A stretch of 64,000 nucleotides of DNA, taken from Adiantum capillus-veneris. Its lineage: Eukaryota; Streptophyta; Polypodiopsida; Polypodiales; Pteridaceae. The notes below the pieces were generated by a model. That model ran no database searches. It was not told the DNA's origin and saw only the letters and a list, made by a program, of their open reading frames with translations. The DNA lies in NCBI GenBank assembly GCA_014529385.2, contig CM043951.1, positions 111,869,469 to 111,933,468 on the forward strand, in the 5' to 3' direction. This document shows positions 11,039 to 21,723 of the stretch, in pieces. A program made the position numbers and the translations under genes. Positions within the stretch are counted from its first letter, which is position 1. Each line of letters opens with the position of its first letter.

Positions 11039-14000
11039 TTAAGAGATCTCTCTCTCATCCTCGCATAACTCAGCATAACTTCCTATATCTATATAGAGCT
11101 CTCCGTTTAAACACATATCCTCTGTTTCATTTTGTAGCTCCTCTGCATGCACCCCATATAGAGTAGTAGCATCTTGATGCTCGTCTAGCACCACCGCAGC
11201 AGCTTCTGATTGAGCATCTTCTCTGACCTCCTCCATTGATGCCGTTGTGATTGGCACATGGTAGCCTTCATACGTCCTTGCACTACGAGGGGCTACCTCT
11301 ATGACGTACCACCAGTTTGATGTAGACTTTGTAGGATGAAATATTACCTGCCAGAGCCACATAACTTACATGAGAGCTTTCAAGCATATAACTTGTAAAA
11401 GGGGGATGTTAACTATTTACATACTTACTTGTTCACAATGCTCGGGTAGTACGAAAGTGTCTCTTAGGTCAGTCCATTTCTTAGTAGAATCCACCTCAAG
11501 AAAACCAGACTCTCCTCTACGCACAGTAGCGTTGCGACCCTCCATGATTATCTTGAACCATTGCACGTAGAACAAGTCGACAAAAAATCCTCTGTAATCG
11601 ATCCTCAAAATCTCTTGCAGCGTGCCGAAGTAAGTGAGTTCCGCCACCATAGGATCTGCATCAAAGGAACGTCGTCGACTAGACTGTTCAAATTTTTCCA
11701 TGATTCCACAATCTTGAGTAAAATGCTTTTTGTCGATTCGTTCCACCCTAAAATGTCGCCCTTTACACCATGCTGCTGTGTATGACTTATACTACAACGA
11801 ACAAAGATTATGAGTGGCCGTTCAAACGTTTAGAAATAAAGTCACTAGCTAGTCGTACATTGCAAACTTACCTTGGTCGCGCAACCCCGAGAGTACTCCC
11901 ACTCTTCCTCAGTCACTTCGTCACCGCATTGTTGTGCGCTTTTCAATTGGTTGTGCAACCATCTTAAGCTCATGAATGTTGGTAGGCTCTCCAGACCCGT
12001 CGGATAGTGCATCGGTGGTCGTCTTCCCCGTCTCCACTCGATTCGTGCCCTTTGTCGCTCTTGCTTTGCATCCTCATATTGTGAAATCCAGTTTTGCATC
12101 ACTGGATTGTGAAGCATGCAAAATCGGTTGATTTTAGCCTCTAGATCTTCTGTCATCTTCTTCTCAACACCGAGATTGCACATGACAATCCCAGATATGC
12201 GCTCATCATCTATGGTTCGCCATAGCGTGTCCCGGGCTTTATCAAATCCGTCTAGCCACTCTCCAATGTGCACTAGGGACTCTGATACCAACCAACCTTC
12301 TGCCATGCTACCCTCCGGACGTGCCTTTTGACGCACATATCCCTTAAGCGTTTTCATGAAACGTTCTAAGAAGAACATCCATCTGGAATGAGCTGTGTCA
12401 GCTATTTCCACCTCATCAACTATGTGAACAAGAAGATGCACCTGAATGGTTAGCATGGTAGTAGGAAAATGTTTCTCAAACATGCACACAAGCTCCGCAA
12501 CATTTAGTTTGGCGAATGGTATGGAGTCTACGTTGATCTCCTTTTGTGAGATCCATTGCACCAGCTTTGCAAGTTTGTAGATTGTGTTACGGATGTCGAG
12601 AGACAAACATCCCTCAATGCCAACCAGTAAAATAAACTGTAAAGTATGTGCAGCAATGATATTAAAGTCCACATTTTATGCAATGATATTAAAGTCCACT
12701 ATGAACGTACCTGACACATTTTATGCCAATCGTGTGACTTCAAACCGGTAAGCTTTCCTTCTTTAGTAAAACACGTTCAGAGCGAGTGCATTCCACCAGT
12801 GGGGGTCCGCAAAGATCGAATGGTCTCTTTTACTTTGCATTCTTGGGCTCCTGTGAAAATCCATGGTGCTTTAGGGAGTTTTATCGATCCATCAGACGCT
12901 GTTTGCGGCCAATATTGCTCCATACGATCCACATTTCTAAGGTCAACTCTGGCTCCCAAAGTGTCTTTCTTGCCGGTCAGATGGTCCCATAGTAGATTAC
13001 CCACATTCTTGAATATGTGCATTGGATCGAGCAAGTGATTGATCATGAGTCGGGGCCAGTATGGTAACTTGTACCATAGAGATAGTCTCTTCATCCCTGG
13101 AGGCAATCCGTCATCGCACATCTCCTTCTGCTCTAACCATGCTTGTGCAGACATCCTTGGTGGCTCTCTTCCCAAAAAGCCGTCGCGTAACACATGATTC
13201 TCTGGAAGATACGCTTGATGACCTTCGTAGATTTTCTTCTTCAGTGAGGGCGCCCTACGTGCATTCAGTCTAGGTCCACATGTGACACATGCTCTGTATC
13301 CGCTTGTTTGAAGCCCTGCATGTATACACATGATAATAGATCAACTATGGGAAAAAACAAGATTTACAGTGTCTGAGTGAGGAGTGTCAATAGATCATCT
13401 GAGCATTCTGTTAGCCCGGGATAGTCATGCATGGTCCACATGAGAATGCCTCTGGTCAAAGCATTCCGTCGTTCTGTGTGTCGGCTCATATCCACCACCT
13501 CTATGCCAATCCACAATTGTTGTAGCTCTTCCAATAGTGGACGAAGATACTTTGCCATAGGTGCCCCTTCTTCGTAGTCAACCACGGGGGGAATGTTGTA
13601 GTTGACGATGACAACGGGCCATACACTGTAAGATCTTGATCTTTGACCAAATGGATTTACGCCATCCATAGCCAGGCCTAAGCGCAAATTTTGAGCTTCC
13701 CTGGCAAAATCCGACCATGTTCCATCTATATGTTTCCAGGCTGCGCAATCTCCATGAATTCGTAGCACACCATCCGAAGATTTATTCTCCTCATGCCATG
13801 ATGCTAGGGCGGCCATGGACTTACATTCGAAGAAATGCTTGATGCGAGGAAGCAGAGGAAAATGTCGCAAAACCTTTTGTGGAATTTTTGTCCCGTGGAG
13901 ATCTACTTGATATCTTTCGGAATCACATTTCGGACACTTCTCCATGTCTATGTATTCCCCTCTGAAAAGAATGCAGTCATTAGGACAAGCGTGGATAGAA

Positions 14001-14089
14001 TTGTAATCCATCCCCAAGTTTCGCAAAATCTTTCTTGCTTCATCTCGGGAATCTGGCATCACATTGTCCTTCGCACAGCATGCTTGCAT
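11039..14089 (-). pseudogene. CACTA-1 tnp2-type transposase, N-truncated, multi-exon
   Basis: Five exon-like blocks run in order on the minus strand. At 14089-13364 is the tnp2 transposase core (CPKCDSERY zinc site, KVLRHFPLLPRIKHFF, LAMDGVNPFG, WPVVIVNYN, GILMWTMHDYPG). At 13331-12777 is its C-part (CVTCGP, LPYWPRLMINHLLDPMHIFKNV). At 12672-11845 is DUF4218 (HLLVHIVDEVEIADTAHSRW, FMKTLKGYVRQKARPEGS). Blocks 11746-11417 and 11362-11039 are DUF4216. The N-terminal Transpos_assoc domain is absent, and the usual block after VNYN..P that reads LLIPG is missing, whereas CACTA-2 retains it. I find no frameshift inside the blocks. It is the excision and integration enzyme of the element, judged defective by these deletions. 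Confidence 0.85.
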
Positions 14090-14228
14090 TGATTACAAGG
14101 ACATAAGACCCTTGTTGAGAGATAGGTGTTTTGGTTGGACGGTCCCACATCCTCGTCCCTACTCATAATGAGGATAAAAATCTTATAACCTAGACAAAAA
14201 ATTTAATATTCTATTGGCATTCTTCGTC

Positions 14229-14270
<42 letters not shown>

Positions 14271-14487
14271 CTCACATTCTCTAGTCATGTCCAATCCCCG
14301 CACACCTCGGTCTAGAGGTGCACGGAGATCAGAACCACTGGGTTATAATCCTTTATTGGTCAATACCTATATTTGTGGGTACAAGAAATCTACAGACCCA
14401 CGTCTACATGATACTGCATGTAGTGGACAAAACCCTTTTTCCTCTTCTCTAGTTGTAGCACTTCACAGCATCTTAACATCTTTTCAC
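14090..14487. other. CACTA-1 segment upstream of tnp2, no gene
   Basis: It lies between the truncated transposase start and the nested copia C and holds a (CT)n tract at about 14234-14270. No Transpos_assoc-type zinc domain is seen here. The last five bases TTCAC (14483-14487) are the copia C target duplication. Confidence 0.5.
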
Positions 14488-14630
14488 TGTTGGAGCTATA
14501 TATGGCTCACTCTACTGAACTTGGTCTCACCTATATATTTGTATCTTGTCCTCAATATGAATCAGTCTTTGGGAGCGTATATGGTGTGTCTCTTGTCTCG
14601 TCTCTCTCTCTTTCTCTCTACATCTCAACA
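14488..14630 (+). repeat. 5' LTR of copia C (143 bp)
   Basis: TGTTGGAGC...CTCAACA. It shares the CTACTGAAC variant with the 3' LTRs of copies C and A, while copy B has CTACTCAAC. A slightly degenerate initiator-Met primer site, TGGTATCAAAGC, follows at 14631-14642. Confidence 0.95.
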
Positions 14631-15397
14631 TGGTATCAAAGCGGCAACGATCACGCGCCAATTCAATTCATGGTGACAACAGTATGTGTATGCGATTCGC
14701 ATGTAAGATTCAAAATTGTTACAAATTTTATTTTTGAGCGTTGATTCTTGTTAACTGTGGTTGTTTTGTGTTAAGAAGAATATGATTAGTGTTTTATGTG
14801 GCGTTTATTTATAATCAATCTAATCGTTGATTACGTTTTCTTGTTAATGACACCCTGAACTTCATCTCAATTTTTCTTGCTATTCTGCTCAAAATTTGGA
14901 GAAACGGGAAAAGCGCAATGGAGCGTAGCACAATGGCACTTTTTATCCAAAACTTGTTTGTCTCCTCGAGCTCTTCGATTTGAGTTCTAGGTTTGCGTCA
15001 ATCGGAGTTCGCAGCAGAAACTTATGCTGTTTTTACTGCAATAGAGCTTGATGCAGCTTTCTTCGTCCTACTTCTTCGTGAAGCATCCGCGATCGTTTTT
15101 CTTATTTTGGCGTTAACTTTTTCGAGAAGATTTAGCTTTTTGCTATTCGTATTGTGGCCGTCAATCTTGCGTCTCACGCCACTCTATTTTGAGGACTCGT
15201 TTATTATTAACGTCTCCTTTACCCTGTCTTTTTTGGGTGACGTCTCTCACATCTTTGGACGTTCCTTGAGCATCCTTCTTACGTTTATCGTTGACAGAAC
15301 GCAGTACTCATATCTCTCTCATTCTCAATTGGGGCCTTCACCATATATGGTGTGCAGATTCTACGATCTTATCTTATACGTCTTCTCGCAACAAGAT

Positions 15398-18300
15398 ATG
15401 GCTATGAATATTCTCGTCAACGGCTTTCCTTCTGGCCAACGTTCTGTTCCTCCTTTCCAAGGTCAAGGTTTTCCAGGCTGGAAAGCAAAGATGTTGTTAA
15501 TTCTTGAAGGCGATGAACTCTCCGATGTTGTTCTTGGAAATCGTGTTTGTCCGCCTCAGCCTGTTGATACGGATAATGATAACGTGCTTATCACTGAAGG
15601 ACCTATATTTGAAGATTGGAATGTTGCCTATACGGATTGGCAACGATGTGATAAAGCAGCTCGTCGGTATATTCTTTCTGCTCTTACTGATTCCCTTTTG
15701 CTTGATATGTATGAACTGCCTACTTCCCACGACGTATGGAAGTACCTTATTGCAAACTTTCAGAAGATATCTGTTACAGAAATACTTTATTTGAGAGGGT
15801 TTCTTAACAAGTTACAATATGAAGTTGGTACTGCCATGACGGGACATATTGAGTCTTTCAAATCTATTATTAATCAACTTGCTGCTGCCGGTGATCCTGT
15901 TCCACAAAAGCAACTGATTACACTTCTCCTTGATACGATGAAGGACTCTTCTTATGATAACATTGTTACTATTCTCTCTAATAAAGATGGTCTTGATTTT
16001 GACCAAGCTTGCATGTCTTTAATTGAATACTCTCAACGTCAAGAACGTCGGAATGCTGGTCACGATACAGCTATGATTTCACACGAGGAGACTGAGTCAC
16101 AATAGATGGAACGGGATTTTTATGCTCCAAGGCGTCCATTTCAACGAGGAAACCGCAGAGGTGGCCGTCGCGGTAATATTTTCTCTCGTCTCAAATTTCC
16201 TAATAAGCAATGTTCTTACTGCAACAGAAATGGCCATAGTGAAGATGATTGTTGGGCACGTCAATATGATGAAGAACACAATATTACCACAAAACAACCA
16301 CGTTTATCTAGAGACTCTTCTTCTTCTTCTTGTGAATATTGCGGACGATCTGATCATCCCACTCATATGTGCTATAAGCGTCGATTCGACACAGATCGGA
16401 ATAGAGCATATGCTATTGAACATCGAAACAACATTGTACCAGAAACAAGCTGCGTCCTATGTTCCGTTGCTCCAGACAGAATACTTCATGTACGTGATGG
16501 ATCACTTTTTATTGTCGATTCTGGTGCTATAGGAAATATGACATATTAGTCTAAGTGGCTCCATAACTATCATCCACTGCCAGTTCAACGTGTTGTTTAT
16601 CTTGCTGATGATACTACTTGTCAAGTAAAGGGTATTGGAGACTTATATCTTGGTACCTTATCTTCTTTCACTCGAATTTTGCGACGAGAATTACATGTAC
16701 CAGATCTTCAACGTAATCTTCTTTTAGTTGCTAGACTTGTTGATCTTCGTCTGTTTGTTGGATTTGATTATACCAAATGCCGAATTGAGAAAGATGGACA
16801 GACTATAGCCACTGCTCCTCGAAACGGTAATTTATTTGAACTCTCTCTCAACGACGTTGTAGCAAAAATTGTCACTGCTCCAGGTGATCATGATTGCAAA
16901 GTATGGCATCACCGTTTTGTTCATGCTGATTTCTCAAAACTCCTTGATCTTCAACGTCGTGATCTTGTTCATGGCATGGATCTTAAAGCCCATCCCCATA
17001 TGGGAATTTGTGAATTTTGTGCTCTTGGGAAACACAATCGTAAACCCTTTCCTCTTTCAAATACAACTCATTCTCATGACATCTTGGATCTTGTTCATAC
17101 TGATATATGTGGACCTCTACCTTGTTCGAGATCACAATATCGCTACTTCATTACTTTCATTGATGATTTCTCAAGGTATACGACTGTATTTCTACTTAGA
17201 CAAAAATCTGAAGCCTTATCTGTTTTCAAACAATTCCACAAGGCTGCGGAACTTCAAACTAGTCGTCACCTTAAGAAGCTTCGTAGTGAGAATGGAGGCA
17301 AATTTGTTTCTCGAGAGTTTGTGAGTTACTGTGCTGACACTGGAATTCATCATGAATACACTATTCCATATTCGCCTCAACAGAATGGTGTTGCTGAACG
17401 AAAGAATCGCACTATTCTCAATGTTGTAAGATGTATGCTGATTCATTCTGGCTTATCTCGTGTTTTCTCGGCTGAAGCTACTTTGACAACAACATTTATT
17501 TAGAATCATCTTCCTACTACTGCACCCTCTGGTAAGATACCCATCACAGCATGGATAGGTGACATTCCTTCTGTATCTCATTTTCGAACCTTTGGATGTA
17601 TTGCTTATATTCATGTTCCCAAAGAAACACGAACAAAGCTTGATGCTCCTGGTCTTAAAGTTATTTTTATTGGATATTCTGACACTTCCAAAGGCTACAA
17701 ATTCTATGACCCTTCCTCCAAGAAAGTAACTGTGAATCGTGATGCTACTTTTAACAAACAGCTTATGGGAGGCTCATGGTCCATGGATGATTCTGATGAT
17801 ACTAAATCATTGCTTCAGGATTTTCCATTTCTTTCAGAAGATGAAACACTTCCTATAGAGCAGCTTTCCTCCTCACAACCATCCATTCCAAATGTTACCA
17901 ATGATGATATTGATATTTTTGTTGATCTGCCTATTGATTTTGAACATGGCTCATGTCATGTTTATGATGACGATATTGCTGATAATGCTTTTTCTACTTC
18001 TGAAGATCCCGTTACTTATGATGAAGCTATCTCTTCACCACAAAAGGATCAATGGCAAGAGGCTATGGAAGCAGAGTACGATTCTCTTATCTCTAAAGGT
18101 ACATGGATACTAACTGAATTACCTCCTGGTCCTACAGCTGTTAAATGTAAGTGGGTGTATAAAACAAAAGTAAAAGCAGATGGATCTTTTGACAAGTTCA
18201 AGGCGCGTTTAGTTGCAAAAGGTTACTCCCAAGTAGCTGGTGTTGATTATCAAGAGACCTTTTCACCAGTTGTTCGCATTACAAGTGTTCGAGTTTTATT

Positions 18301-19512
18301 GGCATTTGCTGTTCAATTTGATTTAGAAGCTCATCAAATGGATGTGCGAACTGCTTTTCTTAATGGTGACTTGGAAGAGGAAATTTATATGGAACAACCA
18401 GAAGGGTTTGTTATTCCAGGTAACGAAGACCTTGTTGCTCAACTCCATAAGGCATTATATTATCTCAAACAAGCTTCGCGAGCCTGGTATACAAAATTTG
18501 ATCTTTTTCTCACCTCTAAAGGATTCATCTCTTGCTCGTCAGACCCGAACTTATACATAAAACGCCAAGGTAGCAGTTTTGTGATTCTTGCTCTGCATTC
18601 GATATGGTGGATCTTGGAGAGATTCACTCTTGTCTTGGCATTCAAATCCAACGGAACCGTACAAAAGGTATTTTATTCCTTCGACAGTCAAAGTTTATTG
18701 CAGATACTATTCAAAAATTTGGTATGGAATCTGCACATTCAGCCAACACACCTTGTCTTGCGAGCTCTACGAAGAATACTTCTGACAATGGCGGTCAACT
18801 TGTCACAAATCAACCTTATGCTAACTTGATTGGATGTCTTCAGTTTGTTGGCATGAACACTCGTCCTGATATTCTGTTCGCTGCTAACTATCTTGGACAA
18901 CATCTTGCATGTCCTTCTCTTAAGCATTGGTCTGCTGCAAAGCGTGTATTGAAATACTTGAAAGGCACTACAGATTTTGGTTTAGTCTATCGACGACAAC
19001 TCACATCGGATTCTTTGAAATCTCTTTCTCTTTTGGGTTACACAGATGCAGACTGGGCAAGCTCACATTTATCTATGCGATCTACAAGTGGAAATTGCTT
19101 CTTTATAAATGGTTGTCTTGTTTCTTGGACCAGCAAGAAACAACGTTGTGTTGCAGTTTCTACGACTGAGTCAGAATATGTTGCGGCATCACTTGCAGCT
19201 CGTGAGTTGATTTGGCTTCGACAAATGCTGGTTGATATTGGTCACTCTCCTCTTTCTAGCACACCCTTGCGGTGTGACAACCAAAGTGCTATTAGTCTTG
19301 CAAAAGACTATGTTCAACATAATAAGTCAAAGCACATTGCTGTCCATTATCATTATGTCAGGTATGAAGTACGCAAGGGAACCATTATGGTTGAACACTG
19401 TCCAAGTGACCAGATGATTGCAGACATTTTGACCAAAGGCCTCAATGAGTCATGTTTCATCCTCTTGCGCTCGGAGCTTGGAGTTGCTTCGGCCTCACTC
19501 TTTCTAGATTAG
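15398..19512 (+). pseudogene. copia C gag-pol, three amber codons and an RT active-site deletion
   Basis: The frame starts at ATG 15398, as in copy B. Domains are as in B: two zinc knuckles, DSGA protease, integrase and RT. Stops are TAG 16103-16105, TAG 16547-16549 and TAG 17501-17503, each a CAG in at least one sister copy. Relative to B, about 75 bp are missing at about 18595. This removes the RT YVDD box and shifts the frame; the RT tail and RNase H continue in the next frame (18604-19512). RT cannot be active, so any mobility would have needed enzymes supplied by another copy. Confidence 0.92.
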
Positions 19513-19759
19513 CTTCTTTTCTATTGTAATAGCTTTGTACATATGACATTGTAATCTTTTAGGTACCATGCACTATGCACACTCCACATTTGCACCTTGT
19601 GATATCTAAGTCACTTGAATATTTGTACATAGATGCACAATTCACTTTCACATCATCACCACTGGTTCATATTTCACATTGTATAGGGGCTTGGGTTTTT
19701 CCCTTGAACTCCCCAAGGGTTTTTTCATCCAATGCTAGAGACCTTTGTTTGAGTGGGGG

Positions 19760-19904
19760 TGTTGGATCTATATATGGCTCACTCTACTGAACTTGGTCTC
19801 ACCTATATATTTGTATCTTGTCCTCAATATGAATCAGTCTTTGGGAGCGTATATGGTGTGTCTCTTGTCTCGTCTCTCTCTCTCTTTCTCTCTACATCTC
19901 AACA
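19760..19904 (+). repeat. 3' LTR of copia C (145 bp)
   Basis: It starts TGTTGGATCTATATATGG and ends CTCAACA. It is two bases longer than the 5' LTR through an extra CT in the CT tract. A polypurine tract AGTGGGGG precedes it and TTCAC follows. Confidence 0.95.
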
Positions 19905-20025
19905 TTCACAGTAGATCTTTTCACTGTTCGTCTAACTCTAAACCCTAAACCGTAAGTAATTCTTGCGTGGACTCGATCTAACGTAAATAAGCTTAAATCT
20001 AAATAAATGTAAATCTAACTAAAAA

Positions 20026-20120
20026 TAAACCTAAATCTAATTTAACGTAAGTCTACATCTAACCTAATCTTTAACGTCTTTTGGGATAGTTTCCTACGAC
20101 GTTAAAACTCTCTTCTTCTT

Positions 20121-20125
<5 letters not shown>
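20026..20125. repeat. direct repeat, left copy, flanking the captured HMA fragment
   Basis: About 100 bp (AAACCTAAATCTAATTTAAC to TCTCTTCTTCTTGTG) recurs at 20751-20851 with few differences. It lies in a wider block of degenerate AAACCTAAATCTAA units (about 19980-20230 and 20620-20770). A (GT)n tract follows at about 20120-20160. The two copies bracket the HMA-like fragment. Confidence 0.8.
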
Positions 20126-20164
<39 letters not shown>

Positions 20165-20254
20165 ACCTAAATAAACCTAAGTCTAATCTAATATAACATA
20201 AATCTAAATCTAACGTAAATTATGCTATATTAAAAACAAAGAACTAAACTAACA

Positions 20255-20620
20255 GGGATTTTTCACATAACTCGGCAAGAGTTGGCATTCTCATCACTAA
20301 AGATGTGAGAGTTAACTTCCGGCGGTGACACTGCCTCATCTCCATCCACATCTGACGACAGCAATTGGCCCTTTGTACCGTTCTTGCTCTTGTTACTAAC
20401 TTTGAAGTTGCTGTTGAATGACTAGAGGTTGTCTAGATGGTCATTGTCGGGGATGTAGTGACTCTTGCCGCCCTGAAGATCCACCTTCTTTCCTATCTTC
20501 TGAAGACATTTCACCAGTACTTTTGGATCGATGGAGCCCACCATGAGTGAAGGCAGCAATACCCTATATTCCATTGAGGGCTTTCTTCACCCGCTTCATG
20601 CAGGCATCGCAGTCTATGGA
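20255..20620 (-). pseudogene. captured fragment of a heavy-metal-associated (HMA) domain gene
   Basis: Read on the minus strand from 20615, the sequence encodes CDACMKRVKKALNGI, the CxxC metal-binding loop and first helix of an HMA domain. A stop and a small deletion with frame change follow, then the second half, GSIDPKVLVKCLQKIGKKVD, with the strand-helix pattern of plant HIPP/ATX1-like proteins. A polar tail (NGTKGQLLSSDVDGDEA) follows. It is HMA-like on both sides of the break, so the match is unlikely to be chance. It matches nothing in known CACTA genes and is flanked by direct repeats, so I read it as host sequence picked up by the transposon. It is not functional. Confidence 0.75.
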
Positions 20621-20750
20621 GACCTAAATCTAATCTAATATAACGTAAATCTAAATCTAGCGTAAATAAACGTAAATCAAACTAAAAATAAACCTAAATC
20701 TAATCTAATTTAACTTAAATAAACCTAAATCTAATCTAATTTAACTTAAA

Positions 20751-20851
20751 TAAACCTAAATCTAATTTAACGTAAGTCTACATCTAACCTAATCTTTAAC
20801 GTCTTTTAGGATAGTTTCGTACGACGTTATAACTCTCTTCTTCTTGTGTGT
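20751..20851. repeat. direct repeat, right copy, flanking the captured HMA fragment
   Basis: It is the partner of 20026-20125, in the same orientation, about 725 bp apart. It differs at scattered bases (TTTTAGGATAG versus TTTTGGGATAG). Confidence 0.8.
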
Positions 20852-20914
20852 GTGCGCGTGTGTGGATGTGTGTGCCAATAAAAAGAGATAAATGGTATAA
20901 CCTTTCTATCACCC

Positions 20915-21000
20915 ATGCAAGGTATGATAGATTGGTTATGCCATTTCCCTCTTGAATAATAGGTCTTGAGTTCAACTCCTCGTCGGCTAGATCTTTAGGT
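20915..21000 (+). repeat. possible tRNA-derived SINE fragment
   Basis: TATGATAGATTGGTTATGCC followed some 30 bp later by GGTCTTGAGTTCAACTCCTC resembles the A-box and B-box layout of a tRNA-derived SINE head (B-box consensus GGTTCGANNCC). The match is loose and no tail or target duplication was found, so this is tentative. Confidence 0.25.
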
Positions 21001-21058
21001 CTTTTAATTTTAATTAGTTTCCTACCACGTTAAATTCGTTTCTCTCTCTTTCTCTCTC

Positions 21059-21230
21059 AATGTCTGTGCGTTTTTTTGTTTATGCATGTTTTCTCTCTCT
21101 TTTCCTCTCTCAATGTGTGCGTTTTTTATTTATGCATGTTCTCTCTCTCTTTTCCTCTCTCAATGTGTGCGTTTTTTGTTTATGCATGCTCTCTCTCTCT
21201 TTTCCTCTCTCAATGTGTGTGTGCATTCTT
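21059..21230. repeat. 50-bp tandem repeat, about 3.5 copies
   Basis: The unit holds CAATGTGTGCG, TTTATGCATG and TCTCTCTCTTTTCCTCTCT, with starts at 21111, 21161 and 21211, exactly 50 bp apart, and a first partial copy from 21059. It expands into simple repeats on the right. Confidence 0.9.
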
Positions 21231-21269
21231 TGTTTATGCATGTGTGTGTGCGTTTTTGTTTATGTTTGT

Positions 21270-21270
21270 A

Positions 21271-21334
<64 letters not shown>

Positions 21335-21341
21335 AACACTA

Positions 21342-21392
<51 letters not shown>

Positions 21393-21484
21393 AAGAGGGG
21401 AAGGGAACATGAGAGTGAGGAGAGGGAAGGAGCATACCTGGCTCTCCTTCCTCTCCTCGTGTGTGTGTGTGTGTGTGTGTGGAG

Positions 21485-21520
<36 letters not shown>
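21270..21520. repeat. (CT)n / (GT)n / (GA)n simple-sequence tracts
   Basis: (CT)n at about 21272-21330, (GT)n near 21341, (GA)n at about 21359-21383, (GT)n at about 21460-21480 and (GA)n again to about 21520. Open frames across this stretch are low-complexity artefacts. Confidence 0.95.
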
Positions 21521-21525
<5 letters not shown>

Positions 21526-21550
21526 AGCGTTACCTGCTCCTTGCTTGAGG

Positions 21551-21710
21551 GCGCCGAAAAACTCAGATCTGAGATCTGAGTTTTTGGGCGCTCTCTGTTA
21601 TTTTCTTTAGCCCAGCCGACGTCGCTATGAGCGTCGCAAATTTACTTGTAAATTTGCGACGCTCATAGCGACGCCGCGATTTTTTTCTTTGAGCATCGCT
21701 AATATGAATA
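21551..21710. repeat. CACTA-1 right subterminal region with two long hairpins
   Basis: About 21551-21592 is an inverted repeat with arms containing GCGCC..AAAAACTCAGATCT. At 21620-21645 and 21648-21673 is a perfect 26-bp inverted repeat with a two-base loop, built from the CGTCGCTATGAGCGTCGC subterminal motif. These are the right-hand counterpart of the repeats at 8930-9112. Confidence 0.9.
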
Positions 21711-21711
21711 G

Positions 21712-21723
21712 CCTCTTGTAGTG
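21712..21723 (-). repeat. right terminal inverted repeat of CACTA-1
   Basis: CCTCTTGTAGTG is the reverse complement of the left end. The duplicated AAG of the target follows at 21724-21726. Confidence 0.96.

Larger units (their letters stand above)
14488..19904 (+). mobile_element. Ty1/copia LTR retrotransposon C, nested in CACTA-1
   Basis: The element is 5417 bp with TG...CA ends and a perfect 5-bp target duplication TTCAC (14483-14487 and 19905-19909). Its LTRs (143 and 145 bp) differ by one substitution and a CT dinucleotide in the CT-rich tract, so it is young. It is structurally complete, but its polyprotein has three amber codons and an RT deletion. It may have jumped into CACTA-1 before or after CACTA-1 reached this site. 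Confidence 0.96.
8897..21723 (-). mobile_element. CACTA-1, En/Spm-type DNA transposon carrying a nested copia and a captured gene fragment
   Basis: The element has 12-bp perfect terminal inverted repeats CACTACAAGAGG and a 3-bp target duplication AAG (8894-8896 and 21724-21726), the CACTA superfamily standard. Dense TAGCGACG subterminal repeats lie inside both ends. The minus strand encodes a tnp2-type transposase (DUF4218/DUF4216 C-part) and a second Ptta/En/Spm-like gene. It measures 12,827 bp, of which 5417 bp is the nested copia C. The tnp2 gene lacks its N-terminal part and a central block, so it is probably non-autonomous. Between copia C and the right end it carries an HMA-domain fragment. 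Confidence 0.96.

Noticed and set aside
19926-19952. CTAAACCCTAAACC resembling plant telomere repeat
   Set aside because: Only about two units, inside CACTA-1; it fits the surrounding AAACCTAAATC-type degenerate repeat rather than an interstitial telomere.
21060-21548. Long overlapping open frames in both strands across CT/GA/GT repeats
   Set aside because: Their translations are Ser-Leu, Arg-Glu and Cys-Val repeats produced by simple sequence; no domain is visible and no start context supports them.
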